The notes below the pieces were generated by a model. That model was given only the letters and a program-made list of their open reading frames with translations. It was not told where the DNA came from and did no database searches. Shown here piece after piece: positions 1-11,589 of a stretch of 64,000 nt of DNA. The stretch comes from Phialophora verrucosa (lineage: Eukaryota > Ascomycota > Eurotiomycetes > Chaetothyriales > Herpotrichiellaceae). The stretch covers positions 1,116,001 through 1,180,000 of the forward strand of contig MSED01000008.1 of NCBI GenBank assembly GCA_002099365.1. The letters are read 5' to 3'. How positions within the stretch are numbered: position 1 is the stretch's first letter; the number at the start of each line of letters is the position of its first letter. A program made the position numbers and the translations under genes.

Positions 1-255
1 TCTTCAATGTCCTGTCACTTACTCGTCGATATTAACGCGAGAGGATCAGCATTCGATACTGCTTAACAACGAAGAGCAGAGCACATGCATATTGAAATTC
101 GAGTGGCCGCACACTTAGGAGAACGGTCAGTATTACTCCTCCAGCTATCCTCAAGTTCATCCCAGTCACTGCCACCTCACTCAGCTTTTCCACTATTCAC
201 ATTGTACTGTGCTTTTAAACCGGCCTCCACTTACTCCTACGCTTCCTGCTTAACA
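1..255. other. Window edge, no gene seen
   Basis: This stretch lies downstream of the stop codon of the NTF2-like gene on the minus strand and probably holds its 3' untranslated region. I see no convincing coding sequence, repeat or RNA gene in it. Confidence 0.5.
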
Positions 256-988
256 TCATCTGCGAGTCGGAGCCCCGCCACCGCTAGGGGGAATGACCTG
301 GTACCCAGTATCCAGACCCCAAGCAATGCTATTGAACTCCAGGTCGACGGCAGAAATCTGGAGCGAGGGTGTGATGGTGAAGAGATTAAACCCCTTGACT
401 TCATATTGACCAGACCCAATACCGAGGAAGTTCCAGTACCACAAGACCTTGGTGCAGCCAGCCACGAGGATCTCGATCGTGGTAATACCTCCCACGCCAG
501 GGGAATTCAACACTCCATTGATATACTCGTCCTTGCCCTGGAAGGTCACAGTGCCGAGCTGTTGTAAGGACCTTGTTAGTCCAGACGGTACAGTGTGGAG
601 AACGAGAGGCGCGTCTACTTACGGGCTGTCCCTCAAGCGACAAGATTGAGTCGCTCGTCTCGGTATAGCCCGGATCGAGAAGTGCTTGGGCAGTGGCATT
701 GGCAGCAGCGACGTCGGTATGGGCAAGAATTGTAATGTATCTTCGAAGACGTTAGACTCTGTTTCGGCTAGAGCACCGGCGTCCGAAGGAGTGGCCAGCC
801 AAGCCACCATCTGGTTGGACTTGTTTCGAGCCTCATGGGGCATCAAGAATGGCCACGTACTGATTGACGATCGACTCGGCCTGTGCTTGGGACAGGCAGT
901 CTTGCCAGCCATCGCCACGCTTGGGGTTTGCGAGGGCCATGACTCCAGCAGCGAGCGCCAAAGGCGCAAGGAACGATGATAGCTTCAT
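256..988 (-). CDS. Secreted NTF2-like fold protein, 3 exons
   Basis: Spliced product of about 182 residues from exons 988-861, 740-623 and 558-256. The donors are GTACGT and GTAAGT, and the joins keep phase. The start codon opens a signal peptide (MKLSSFLAPLALAAGVMALA). The mature part begins with a Cys (DCLSQAQAES) and has the pattern of small fungal secreted NTF2-like/SnoaL-like proteins: an N-terminal helix region, then TETSDSILSLEGQPLGTVTF, then a beta-rich half with GCTKVLWYWNFLGIG and a late IAWGLDTGYQ. The family is common in ascomycetes. Most members have no assigned reaction and some relatives are enzymes or binding proteins. It lies upstream in map order of two FAD monooxygenases on the same strand. 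I infer secretion from the leader. Substrate and role are unknown. Confidence 0.78.
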
Positions 989-2616
989 GGTTGATGAGGT
1001 GGTGAGCGAGTGGAATTTGGGGTAAAGGGTAGAGAAGATGCAGCAGAGGCAAGAACTTTCAAGGGACTGATTGTGCTGGTGAGTGTTGACGGCTGCTAGT
1101 ACCGATGACTTCCAAGAAGTGGACTTCCGCCGGACATTTATAGCTGAGCTCCCAGCCGCATGCCATGCTTGAGAGCCTGCGCGAGCATATGGATGAGCTT
1201 CCCCGCCTGCCTGTCGAAATCATACATGCAAGGCAACATGCACGTTCACAGGCCGACATACATGACCCGCTAGCGACCATCCAGACGCTTCGTGATGGCA
1301 GATCGGATTGGCCAGATGGAGATGGAGAGGAAGTGTGAGTGGCGATCTCACCGTGGCGTAATTGTGAAGGCCTGAGCTATTGCCCGATGGAGCTGGCACC
1401 TTTGAAGCTCGCTGGTTTGAGCTGGACCGGGCGGGACATTGGTGGAAGTATCCCAATCGAATACGTCAAGGACGGGGTCCAGTCGCCTCGCCCCTGGGGA
1501 GGTGATCAATTGAGCAGACCCGAATTGTCGACGATTCCGGCATCATCTTCACGCCTGTGAAGCTCATTGAATCACCAAGAGCAGAATCGCTGCACCCAGC
1601 CGAAGGACATGTCGGCCGTGTCAGTTTGAAGTAAGATCAGATCCTCCCTGAGTGAGATACGAGTTCGTACTCGTACCCTGCAAGAGTCGGTCAAAGCCAG
1701 AGCGCCATCAGTTGGCTGATCCCGCGAAAAGGTCGAGATGTCGAAGAAGCTTCCCCAGCTGCCGGATCTGTCGAAGTTCTGGCATTGAGGGGGAATAGTC
1801 CTTGTAGAACCGACGCGACGAACAATCAAAGTGTTGATGTCATGACTTGAGGATGCAGAACCCCTGCAGGCAGCGACTAGCCGCCACCGCGGCCGACGGA
1901 GACAGGGATACTCATGACTTTCAGGAAGTACCGTGGTACAAGTATATGATTGCGCTGCGGCAAGAGGACTGGCCCATCCGTCTGGCCTGGCGCCGCATGT
2001 TTCGCCGCGTGGGACATTGTCGCAGCATGCTTTCATTCTCACAGAAGCGGCGATGTCGTTAGAACTGCCTCTGAGATCAGCAAGGCACGCCGCCAAGCTG
2101 GTGAGCCTCATCGCATCTGAGCATGTCAGCCTCTGTGCATCGTTCCCGAGCGCATTTGGCCCATCGTCCCGCGTGTCTCACTTATGGAGGCTTCATTCGT
2201 CAGAAGAACGTGCAAGGCATTATGAGCTAATGCACGCACTCTGAGAGCTCGCGCGATCTAGATGTGTCCGCCCCGGCCACCACGTTCGGGCTTCCAACTC
2301 CCGCATACATCGGTGGTCTCAAAGGGACAAATACTCTACTTCATACAGGAGGTACTCTCCTCGTGTACAGTATATGTGCCCCAATAGCTTACAAGTCCAC
2401 AGAGTCAACATTCTCCATACGGTAATCAGCCTGTGCTGACATCAAGACGGATTTGCAAGGGTTGCCCCGTGGAATAACGCTCTACAGTATTTTCAAGCCT
2501 CCCTATACAGTACGCAGTAAGGACCAAAGCAGACATCGGCGGCTGCTTCCGAACAGAAATGCACAGCAATAACATCGTGGCCCGTGATCTCGCCATGAGG
2601 CGAGCGAGCATCCTGA
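989..2616. other. Intergenic, no supported gene
   Basis: This stretch holds the promoter side of the NTF2-like gene and the region downstream of the first FAD monooxygenase. Open frames occur on both strands, the longest on the minus strand at about 1572-2111, but none shows a recognisable family, a signal peptide or splice logic. I treat them as chance frames. Confidence 0.5.
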
Positions 2617-4197
2617 TCACGAATCATGCAACCGCCCAGCATTCGCCTCCGGCGTGCGGGTGTCATACTCGTAAATCCAAGATAACCCGCCATCTTCCCC
2701 GACCCAGAGGAAGTACGCCCACATTAACCACTCCTTGACGAGCTGCTGAATGGTGCTGACCGAGTGTTTCCTCATATCACCGCCCTTTGAAGTGAATGCC
2801 AGAATCTTCTTGACGCGCTCCTGTCGCACGGACTGCCACCGTGTCAACGCCTCTCGAGGCGCCGACTCTTTGTCTTTCTCTTTCGTTTTCAGCGCGCTCA
2901 GTGTGTCCGCGAGGGTGAGGGCGTCTTCGAAGGCCATCGCGGCCCCTTGACCCCCAGTTGGCGGCATCGCGTGGGCGGCGTCGCCGATGACAATGATTCT
3001 GCCGGATTTGCTGGACCACGAAATTAACTCGGGGACCCTGTAATAGCTGCGCGGTAAGTTCTCGGTCAGCTGGTTGTCGCGCGGAGCGATTCGAGGCGCT
3101 TTCAGGCTTCGAACTTACGGCCACAGTGTGAGGGTCTCTCTGTCGATCCCCTTGGACGCGGCGTGGACGAGCTCCGGCCACCGCTCGTTCTCATGGTGGG
3201 ACTGTAAAGCCGAGTACAGAGCGGTCTTGTCGTTCTGGAGCTTTGTCCAGTCATCGCGCGATCGGTCCTCACCTTCCACAGTTGCAAAGCAGCCCACGCG
3301 GTCTCCAGTATAGTTAGACGGCCTGCAAGGTTCCGTTCGTCGTTAGCGTTCAGATCTTGTGTATCGCGACTCGAGAGACGGCCCTGAGTGTCGGAGCGTC
3401 TGGCTTGAGCTGAATCCAGCACAGCAAAGCACGGCACACTACAGCCCTCCACAGCGGCTTACTTACATGAACATAAAAGAGTTCAGCTTCCCCAGGATCA
3501 AGCACGGCATGTATACGTCCTGGTCCAACCCGGAGAGTCGTGACCGGGGCAAACTGCCCCCGACACCCAACTGGCCGCTAAACGTCGGCACGGCACGGGG
3601 ATCGAGGTGTGCTCTCACGCAGGAATGGATCCCATCGGCGCCGATCAAGAAGTCGGCCTCTTCGGTGCGCCCGTCGGCGAACGTGGCCACGACCGTGGCG
3701 CGCTCCGTCTCCCGGATGGCCACGCACCGGGCATTGTAGTGCAGCGGGATGCCTCGCTCGCCGAGGGCGTCGACTAAGGTCCGGCGGACGATGCCCCGCG
3801 AGACACGCAGCGCCTTGTACCCGTACCGTTTCTGGCTGCCGTTCAGGATCGTGCCGATGTGGCTGAGGTTGCGCGACGACAGGAACTGGAATTGCTCGTA
3901 GTTCCACCCTTGCTTCACCACGCGGTCGTAGATTCCGATCCTGTCAAGGGCGCGCAGCGCGTTGGGCGCCAGCGCGACGAAACCGCCGTCAAACGCCGCC
4001 TCGTCGCGGAGATCAAAGATCTTGCATGAGATGGTGTTGTCGGCTTTGTGCAGTGCAAGCGCCAGTGCGGGCCCCTAGCAGATCGATTCATTAGAACAGC
4101 CTGTCGCGGGAATGGTAATCAAGTTGTGTCTCGGGGTCATGATGCGTGGGACATAATAACATACCGCAAGCCCGCTGCCGATGATAAGAACCTTCAT
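2617..4197 (-). CDS. FAD-dependent monooxygenase, salicylate-hydroxylase-like
   Basis: Four exons (4197-4165, 4074-3467, 3322-3119, 3046-2617) join in phase to about 424 residues, the usual size of single-component class A flavin hydroxylases. The N-terminal dinucleotide-binding motif is G7-S-G-L-A-G12, with the first intron cutting inside it. The DG motif reads LIGADGIHSCVR, and the GD motif reads IGDAAHAMPPTGGQGAAM near residues 303-318. These three motifs define the PHBH-fold flavoprotein hydroxylases, which use NAD(P)H and O2 to hydroxylate an aromatic or polyketide-like substrate. The C-terminal tail ends in a Trp-rich helix (WLMWAYFLWVG). The next gene upstream is a second flavin monooxygenase on the same strand. 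Substrate specificity cannot be read from the sequence; catabolic salicylate-type and biosynthetic roles are both possible. Confidence 0.88.
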
Positions 4198-4732
4198 TGT
4201 GATGGATTTTGGGGAGTAAGGGAACTACAATCCAGAGGGCCAGTCGTAGCGACTGCTGCAGGTAACAGCACGAAAGGCTAGGGATAGTAGGGCTGGTGAG
4301 CTGAGTGTATGAAGTTGATACAGTATGTCTCCGCCGGGGCGAGGAACAGCACTAAATATTTCAACATTGCTCGAGGCCGTGCTCCGCCGAGATATCAGCA
4401 CCGGCCAGGGCTGTGCACCTCGAGTGGAAAGTTCCTCACTTCGTATCTGTTACTGGGAGGGTGGCATGTAAAGGGAGGAAACTTTCCCACTTGCGACACA
4501 GGCCACGGCTGATTCGCTCGGTTCGTCTCTTGACAAGAGCCGAAAATAGGCGAGTTGGATGGGCAAGCGAGCAGGCTCCAATGGATGGAATCGACGCGAA
4601 CAGAGAACGACAGAGAAGGAAAGCTTGTCTGTCGCATCGGTTGTATTGATCCAAATGCAGCATCCCCATCCGACGCCGAAAACGCCTGCCATCTCCATAT
4701 AGATTTAGCGAACCCATTAAGTCCTTGGTCTC
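4198..4732. other. Intergenic spacer between two FAD monooxygenase genes
   Basis: About 0.5 kb holding the 5' region of the salicylate-hydroxylase-like gene and the 3' region of the phenol-hydroxylase-like gene, both on the minus strand. No further gene is supported. Confidence 0.5.
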
Positions 4733-6951
4733 TCATAGACACAAAATCGACCTCAGAACTTGGTCAAGCTTCTCCTCGCACGACGTTGAGCCCATTCGTT
4801 TGGCCCGCCAGGCCACATATCGGTCAGGTCTCACCAATATGCATCCGTCCTCTTCCACCTCCCTCCTCTTGGTCCAATCTCGATACTTGTCGGCATAGTC
4901 GAGGCCAAAGCCGATGGCGAAGGCATTGATTTGGATTCCAAGCTTGCCTCCCACGGACTTGGCAGCCGCTTTCCATTGCTCGCCCCCATGGCCCGTGAAC
5001 AGGGAAAATGCATTCTTGCCAGCCAAGTCAACCGTCGAGACCTCTTTGCTCGGCACGCCCTTGCCTTTGCTCAACCATGCGTGGGGAAGACGAAAGCCAG
5101 GATATGTGCTGACCCGCACTTGTGTGAGGTAATTACCCGTGAAGGGTTCGAGGGGACATTCGTCCTCGAGGTACAAAGCGCTCGACTTGTACCATTGGTT
5201 CATCATCATGCCTAAGCTATCGCCTTCCCCTCGGTGTCGCTCCATGGCGTCGAACAGTTCCTGACGACGTCTTTTTCCCGCTTCAGAAGCCTCGGACAGC
5301 TCTTTGTTGGCTTTGATCCGGTCCACCTTATCTTGTTCGAACATCCCGACGGCTCCCCATACCGTCGCTGAAACATCGTTAGCAGCGAGTAAGTCATTCG
5401 GCACAGGCTGAATAGGAGAGGCAACCTCCAGATACGTCTATGTAGAGTTGGGGCAGCACTCACCATGATTGCGAAGAAGCTCATTCGACCACTTCACCAA
5501 GTCTTTCCCAACAGGCTGGCGCTCGGTATTATAGGTCTCCAGTAAAGCCGGAGAGGCCTTCCCTTTCACAACCATAGCGACTTTCCACGCCAGGTTGTAT
5601 GCATCCTGAATACACGTGTTGCTGCCTAGGCCGCTGCATCGTTGTTAGCAACCATACACCGTGTCAAGACAAGCAGAACCACAATTCTGACTTATCCGGT
5701 ATTTGTTCAGGTGGACCACTCACAAAATAGGTGGATGTCGGTGGACTGCATCACCGAGACAGAATCTGATGACTTTTAGCATGGTCGCCCACACCCCGGG
5801 AATGCTGAAGACTCACACGTTCTGCTTCGAGTACGACTCAGCAACCGTCTCATTGATCCTCCAGCTCGAGATATCCAGCACCTCGAATGGAATCTTATCG
5901 CTCCCGATCGTCGCCCTTAGCAAATCTTCCACTTGACCCGTAGCTTTGGCGTCGGACCCAAAAGCTTTGATGTCCACCCCAGGCTTCGGAAACACGACCA
6001 GCATCCACTTGTCCCACGGCCTCACCATGCGCAAGACCGGAGCAATCCCATGTTCAAGTTCGGTGTCGGGCTGCATTATCCAATGCAGATGTCCCGTCTG
6101 ATGTCGCATGATGTCGGCCAAATCGGCATTGAAGAGGATATTGTACGCCACCCCTCCGGAAGGCTGGACGTTGTAGGAGAGGTCGATCTTGGCCGCCACA
6201 GGGCTCCGCGCGCCGTCACAGCCAAAAAGATACCGGGAGCGGATTCTAAACTTCTGGCCGGTCGCTTTGTTGACGACGCTCGTCAGGCAGCCCTGCGAGT
6301 CGTGCTCAACGTCTTGGAAGCTGGTGTTGAAGAGACATATCACCCCATGGGTAGTCGCGTAGCGGATGAGGATGGGCTCGAGGGACGATTGCGGAAGGTC
6401 CAGAGACGCGCAGGGGCTCAAGTCCACGACTTCTCCCTGTCCCCGCGAGAGTCAGCTGCTGAGAGTGCGCCGGAAGAAGGAAGAGTGAGGCACGCACCGA
6501 TTTGGCCGGCCCAGCACCCCAGGCGTGAATGCGCCCATACTCGACACCGCTCATGGAATAGCACCACCGAATAGAATCGAGGCAATCCCCGCGGTTGCCC
6601 AGTCGGAGACACTCGTCCTCTAGGTCGAGATCACGCATGCATTCTTGCTTTTCGTTAACCAAGAGGAGGGACACGCAATACCGCAGAAGTGGGAGGAACT
6701 CCTACCAAGACCCGCCATGTTGAGCAGATGTGCTCGCGGCGTGGCAGTCGTGCCCGGCGCTTCAGATATGAGCATCACTTTCACCCCTCCCAGCAGCACC
6801 CGAGTCAGCTGTCTGCCCGTCAGCGGGACTCGGTGCTCAACTCACCATAGTTCACGAGGAAGCAGGCCAGAGATGCGCCAGCTGGGCCGGCCCCAACAAT
6901 CAAGCAGTCTGTCTCGACTGTGTCATCTGGAATCGGAACAATCCGTGACAT
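4733..6951 (-). CDS. FAD monooxygenase, phenol 2-monooxygenase / dichlorophenol hydroxylase type
   Basis: Seven exons (6951-6846, 6786-6706, 6643-6498, 6436-5817, 5765-5724, 5633-5464, 5367-4733) join to about 599 residues. The product has GAGPAG at 20-25 followed by TPRAHLLNMAG, the typical FAD site of this group. The DG motif is LFGCDGARSPVA. The GD motif FCLGDAVHRHPPIFG sits mostly on a 42-nt exon and runs into GLGSNTCIQDAYNLAWK. The C-terminal third resembles the thioredoxin-like domain of phenol hydroxylases and ends with a DGCILVRPDRYVAWRA stretch, a hallmark of this subfamily. The family hydroxylates phenols or related aromatics with NADPH and O2. It is co-oriented with another flavin hydroxylase, so sequential oxidation in one pathway is an inference. 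Exon 2's acceptor (6787) was chosen because it restores the beta strand VKVMLISEAPG. Confidence 0.88.
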
Positions 6952-8193
6952 CTTCGGTCTGCGACTCGTTGCGTGTATAGGTGATTCAGCAAGGTTCTGG
7001 ACTAGTGAGCGAGTGTATTGGACATGTGCAAGCGAAAGCAGTCTGCTGAAGTCGAAGGGTAAACAGGCCCAGGGAGCGTAGACGTTCTATTTGAATATAC
7101 TCATATATCCAAGTTTGAACCACTTGGGGGAGATGACTCGGAACTCTCCTTTTCTCACGGGTATCAAGAGCACTCTGCCGTGTTGGCCGGAAAGATCAGA
7201 CGCCATATTCTCACCCTCAAGGTTACGTTAAGGGAGGAGGATGGTTGTTTGGAGGCCTCACCGAGGAAAAAGTGCCAACTGTTGACACTCCGTACACAGT
7301 CCTTTGAGGGAGGCATTCCGTTCTCCGACAAGCGCAGTACTAGCACGTAATTCGTGTACATAATCCTATATAGTGCTGGGTGAGCTTGTGGTGTCCATTC
7401 GATGAATCAGGCATCCGAGTGGGATTCGATACTGCGTAGGCGAGCAAATCGTTCGTCCCTGTCGCTGACGGGAATAAGCGCGAAATTGGCCCGGGACAGC
7501 ACGAATACAATAACAAGAACACACCGACCCTGACATTGCCTGATATCCGGCGACTCTCCAGCCACAGTGATGACGCCGCCTTTAGGGATCACGCAGTTGT
7601 GAATGAACGGCAGGACCTGTGTCCTCAATGGGGCCTCCAGTATGAAGCGCACTGACTCGCGGACACACACAAGTACCAGCTGATCTTGGGTTCGCCCCAT
7701 ACGATGAAAGGGGCAGAGAACGGAGTTTCGCAGAGTCCTCGCGGCGAGCAGGATGATCGCTTGATAGTGATGCCTGTTCCGACGAGGCATGGATTCCATG
7801 CGGAGCCTTGTCCGCTACTCAAAGCCTGGACGCATATGTCTCTGCAGTCTTATATGTTGTTCGAACTGCTGTAGTTTCCGCTCGACTTGCTATTTCAGAG
7901 GAACAGCAGAGATGGACATGTCCAAATCTGTCCGACCTGTAAATCCCCAACAAACATATCGCGACATTGTCTATGCTGAACCACTGCCGCTCATTCATAC
8001 ATGCGAGACTGCGAGCTTCGTGCCTGCTAGCTAATACGAATCCAATCATCGTTCGATCCCCAGGTGCGCCTTGCACCCAAATGTACAGATCGTCTCGTCG
8101 TCATATGTCCATTACTAGTTTTGCCAGATAATAAACACCGTGCAATGCGATGAAGTGCACTTTTTCAAAGCCATAGCAGAGGAGCCCTGAGCT
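6952..8193. other. Intergenic, no supported gene
   Basis: About 1.2 kb between the upstream end of the flavin monooxygenase gene and the 3' end of the Cys-rich secreted protein gene. Several short frames are open on both strands. I see no domain, leader peptide or repeat that supports a gene. Confidence 0.5.
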
Positions 8194-9006
8194 TTATATA
8201 ACGCCACCTATTGCCCCTATCACGGCTCCAGCTCCAGCCGCATATAGCATCCCTGGACACGCAGTCTGGCGCGGACCATTGTTGCCAATCTGGATAATCC
8301 CGCCGGTACCACCGGTGGTAGTAGGTGTGACCCCCGAGCCGCTGCCAAATATTGTGCACTGAGATACTTGTTGTAGATTCGAACATCCCACCGAACTTAA
8401 CGAGCTGCAGATGCTGCTGGCAGCGCTCAAGATCGTTCCCGACACTCCTTGTACCGTGATACCGCCGCCGTCAATGCCCCCCACTGTCACTCCATTGGCG
8501 CCGGCTAGGGAAGTGAAGCAAGCAGTAGAGGCAGCCTGGCAGCTCGTGAATGCGCTGGAGCACTGGTCCGCGTCGGGGAAGGAGGTAGGGGCGTAGATAA
8601 AAGGATAATAGGAGTTGGGTACGGTGGAGCCCCCGCCACCCACTCCAGTGATCGAGATGGCACCGCCGGTTGTTGTCGTAGTGCCTCCGATGACGCTTCC
8701 TGTCGTCGAAGAACTCGCGATTGACTCAGTCAAGGATCCATCTATTGTACCCGTACATGCCACCCCCACCGAGCAACAAGCGACCTGACCAGCTTGGTCT
8801 AATGTGCATGTCGTCTCCGAGGGACAGCATATGTTATTGGCTCCTAGGCCTGAGCACGAGTCGAGGCCTGCTTGACAACCCTGTCGCTTCACCAACAGCG
8901 CATCTTCTGGGAGTCCGAATAGAGGATTGGAGAAGGGCGAGTAGTCGAAGCTCGAAGCACGCACGATGCTTAGAATAGCGATCAAAGCCAACGATCGGAT
9001 ATGCAT
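8194..9006 (-). CDS. Secreted Cys-rich protein with probable GPI anchor
   Basis: One exon, 270 residues from the chosen Met. The frame is open 27 codons further upstream, but this start gives a proper signal peptide (MHIRSLALIAILSIVRA). A Kex2-like site (LLVKRQ) follows. After it comes a compact Cys block (CQAGLDSCSGLGANNICC, then TCTLDQAGQVACC and CTGTI) like that of many fungal wall or surface proteins of unknown function. The centre is Ser/Thr/Gly rich (a glycosylated stalk), followed by a second Cys group around CSSAFTSCQAASTACF. The end is a hydrophobic run (AAGAGAVIGAIGGVI) with small residues before it, as expected for a GPI attachment signal. I infer a wall- or membrane-anchored surface protein. 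No catalytic motif is visible. Confidence 0.75.
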   Translation of the reverse strand: MHIRSLALIAILSIVRASSFDYSPFSNPLFGLPEDALLVKRQGCQAGLDSCSGLGANNICCPSETTCTLDQAGQVACCSVGVACTGTIDGSLTESIASSSTTGSVIGGTTTTTGGAISITGVGGGGSTVPNSYYPFIYAPTSFPDADQCSSAFTSCQAASTACFTSLAGANGVTVGGIDGGGITVQGVSGTILSAASSICSSLSSVGCSNLQQVSQCTIFGSGSGVTPTTTGGTGGIIQIGNNGPRQTACPGMLYAAGAGAVIGAIGGVI

Positions 9007-11589
9007 CTCCGGGATGGTAAGACCTTGCACAGAGTTCAGAGCGAGGTTCACCGCCGAGGCATTTGCGGCCGAGGGTGGGTTGAGCAAACTTTGGTTGGCT
9101 CGTGCGGATCACAGTAGGATATTGTCCCGGTATGGTTCTGGATCTGAAGAATGTTAATTCTTGGGCATAGCAACGCTCGAAGAGAAGACGGAGATTTTAC
9201 AGCGCAATCGGTGAAAGGCGCAGGTGTTGGTGGTTTTGCCTTGACCAGCGCAGCCGACTTCGTGGTAGCCCAGCAACGCCGCCACGACTTCGCTTTCGTC
9301 ATCTTTTCACACATTTTGCGGCCTGAATTTATCGCTGCTTCTGCCAGCTCACAATTCAGCAGCACGTCGTTGCGAAATCTCACCGACGTGAGGGAGCCCC
9401 TTATTGAAGCTCGCATGGAGTCTCCAACGAAGGATTGACAAGGTAAGACCGATTCATTGCAAGCCCAAAACTTCAGTCCTAGCTGGTGAGATGAGCCAAA
9501 CGTGAATTCTGCAATGCTGAAAAGATAAATACAATCTTCAATGCTGAATTTCATACCTATACTGGATCTGATTATGCCGCATCTTCAACAAAGCTCAGGC
9601 AACATCTGCTCTAAATTTCCGCAAGCTGATCATGTGGTATTAGGTTACTACTACTTTTTGGTTGAAGGTGCGTTAGGATCGCTCGTAATTGACGATTGCG
9701 GCCGCCTCAGAACAACCGCGCACTCGACCCTGCTACCTTCTCGACCGAACTGGGCATCTGATGCGATCCAGATTGAATTCCACTCGATTCAGTCAGTGCC
9801 ACTCAATCCTTCTACAATTGCTGCAGGCTTCAGCTTTGCAGCGGCCAAAAGCCGGTCGGAATCACCCGTGGCACATGCCACTGACCGTACCATCCTCTCT
9901 GACTCTAACAGGCCCCTGAAGCTGAATACGGTTTGATGCAATATTTGACATATTGTAAGAGATGCCTCCGCACTAGTTGAGAACTGGGTCGCGACGATTG
10001 TGCCAATGCCCCAGTAATATGTCCAGAGGCTCTGAGTCCTGCATGCGCGGCTCATACTTTGTAGCTCTACTCGACGGGAGTGTGCTTGTGCCCAGCTGTT
10101 TACGGAAATCAGGTGCCAATGTAATCCATGTCTATCCCTTAACAGTGACAAGGGCATGCAGATACGACGGGCCACACGGGACAGACTGCTTTTCTGCAAG
10201 GCCACCGTACTTCTGTTGCCTCTGTAAATGCACGCTCCGATTCACCAGTGAATCTGGCACTGAGATCCAGCCTTGTTGGTTCCTAACCCTTCTTCTGCTC
10301 ATCAGCAAGCACTCTTATGATCCTCAAAGCAGCTACGTTTGGCCCTCCTAAATTGTTATTAGAAACTGAGACGTATCATTCAATCGATTGTGAATCTCGA
10401 GGAGCGAAATCTGGGTGTCACCTCCAGCACCGCTCCATAGGAAAATTGTGAGAGGCATATACTTGTGCACTCTACCTGTCCAGAGCGTGGAACTTCGTCT
10501 AAATTGACTCTCAGCCAGCCGTCTGCGCTCGGACAATGCCCGGAGGCTGAGAACTTGACTGGCGATGAAGCAATGAAGAACCCCGGTAAATCGGCCGAGA
10601 TTTTACGTAGAATTTTGTGGGCTGCCCTTGCCGAAGGAGCTGTATATTTCGCTTGCGCCGAGGACCTTGAGGGAGAGCGTCTGTTCACTTCGGGCAACAG
10701 TCCTATCAGACCTCAAAATGATGGTTCATGGGTTCTGAGTGTCGGTCTCATAACCAAAACACAGCGGCGCAACCTTGTACTCAATTTGCAGGCTTCAACG
10801 ACTGGGCTACCTGGGAGTCAATGATGTCCCCGTCACATCCTTCCAAGCTCTTGGTTTAGACACAGTGCAGCGTTCACTGAGCTGTTGCTGACTCGTTGTT
10901 GCTTGTCGGTGTGTCGGTCTACGGAGTAGGGGATCTAGACTTTCAATCGCCCTCTTGGCGCCCACGTGGTCTCTTCAGAAAAGCTTCGACACCTGTTGAC
11001 TATCTCGAGCTTCGATTCTTCACGCACAGCGGGAGACGCGAGGAAAGGGGGCGATCCTGCTAGCCAGGAACCTGGGGTAGCATCGGGACAAAATCACAAT
11101 GCTAGCCTCGAAACTTTCCCTGTCGAGGACTAACCCAGGTACCACAAGGTGGCATCCATGCAGAAGCCTCTCCGTGTGCGAGGTTGCCATTGGTTACATG
11201 GCTGCCCAGATTGGCGAAGTGAAGAAGCACTTTGACCGACGACGGTGAGTTCCTCGCACCGCATGCGTTGAGGTGAAACTGGCCCTTGCAGCTCGACCCG
11301 ACCAGCTCGAGAGCTCGACCAACTCGGTTGATGCATCATACCATCAGTAAATGGCTACTGGCGCCGGCCTTGACGTAATGTGTACTCCGTACTGTCCCGT
11401 GCTCTTTGCGGCATCCCAGTCGCTCCCACGATTAGCCGAGTAGCACAACATCCTCCTCTGCCAGGGATGTGGTAAGTGGCACGCAACAATCCACTCTCTT
11501 GGTATACACAGTACTTCTTGCGTGTCCCTCCCTCGTGGTCTTCCCATCATGCATTCCGCTGTCAGATTGTCAAGTCAACGGCCCGAACA
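9007..11589. other. Gene-poor interval of 2.6 kb
   Basis: No gene is supported. A plus-strand frame at about 9151-9438 and overlapping frames on both strands at about 10380-10824 are open, but they lack recognisable motifs and clear splice partners. A TACGGAGTA nonamer lies at 10920-10928 and its complement at 11383-11391. The last few hundred bases are the promoter and 5' leader of the receptor gene. Confidence 0.45.

Noticed and set aside
1572..2111. 179-codon open frame on the minus strand
   Set aside because: No motif, biased to Arg/Ser/Cys as in chance frames, and overlapped by equally open plus-strand frames.
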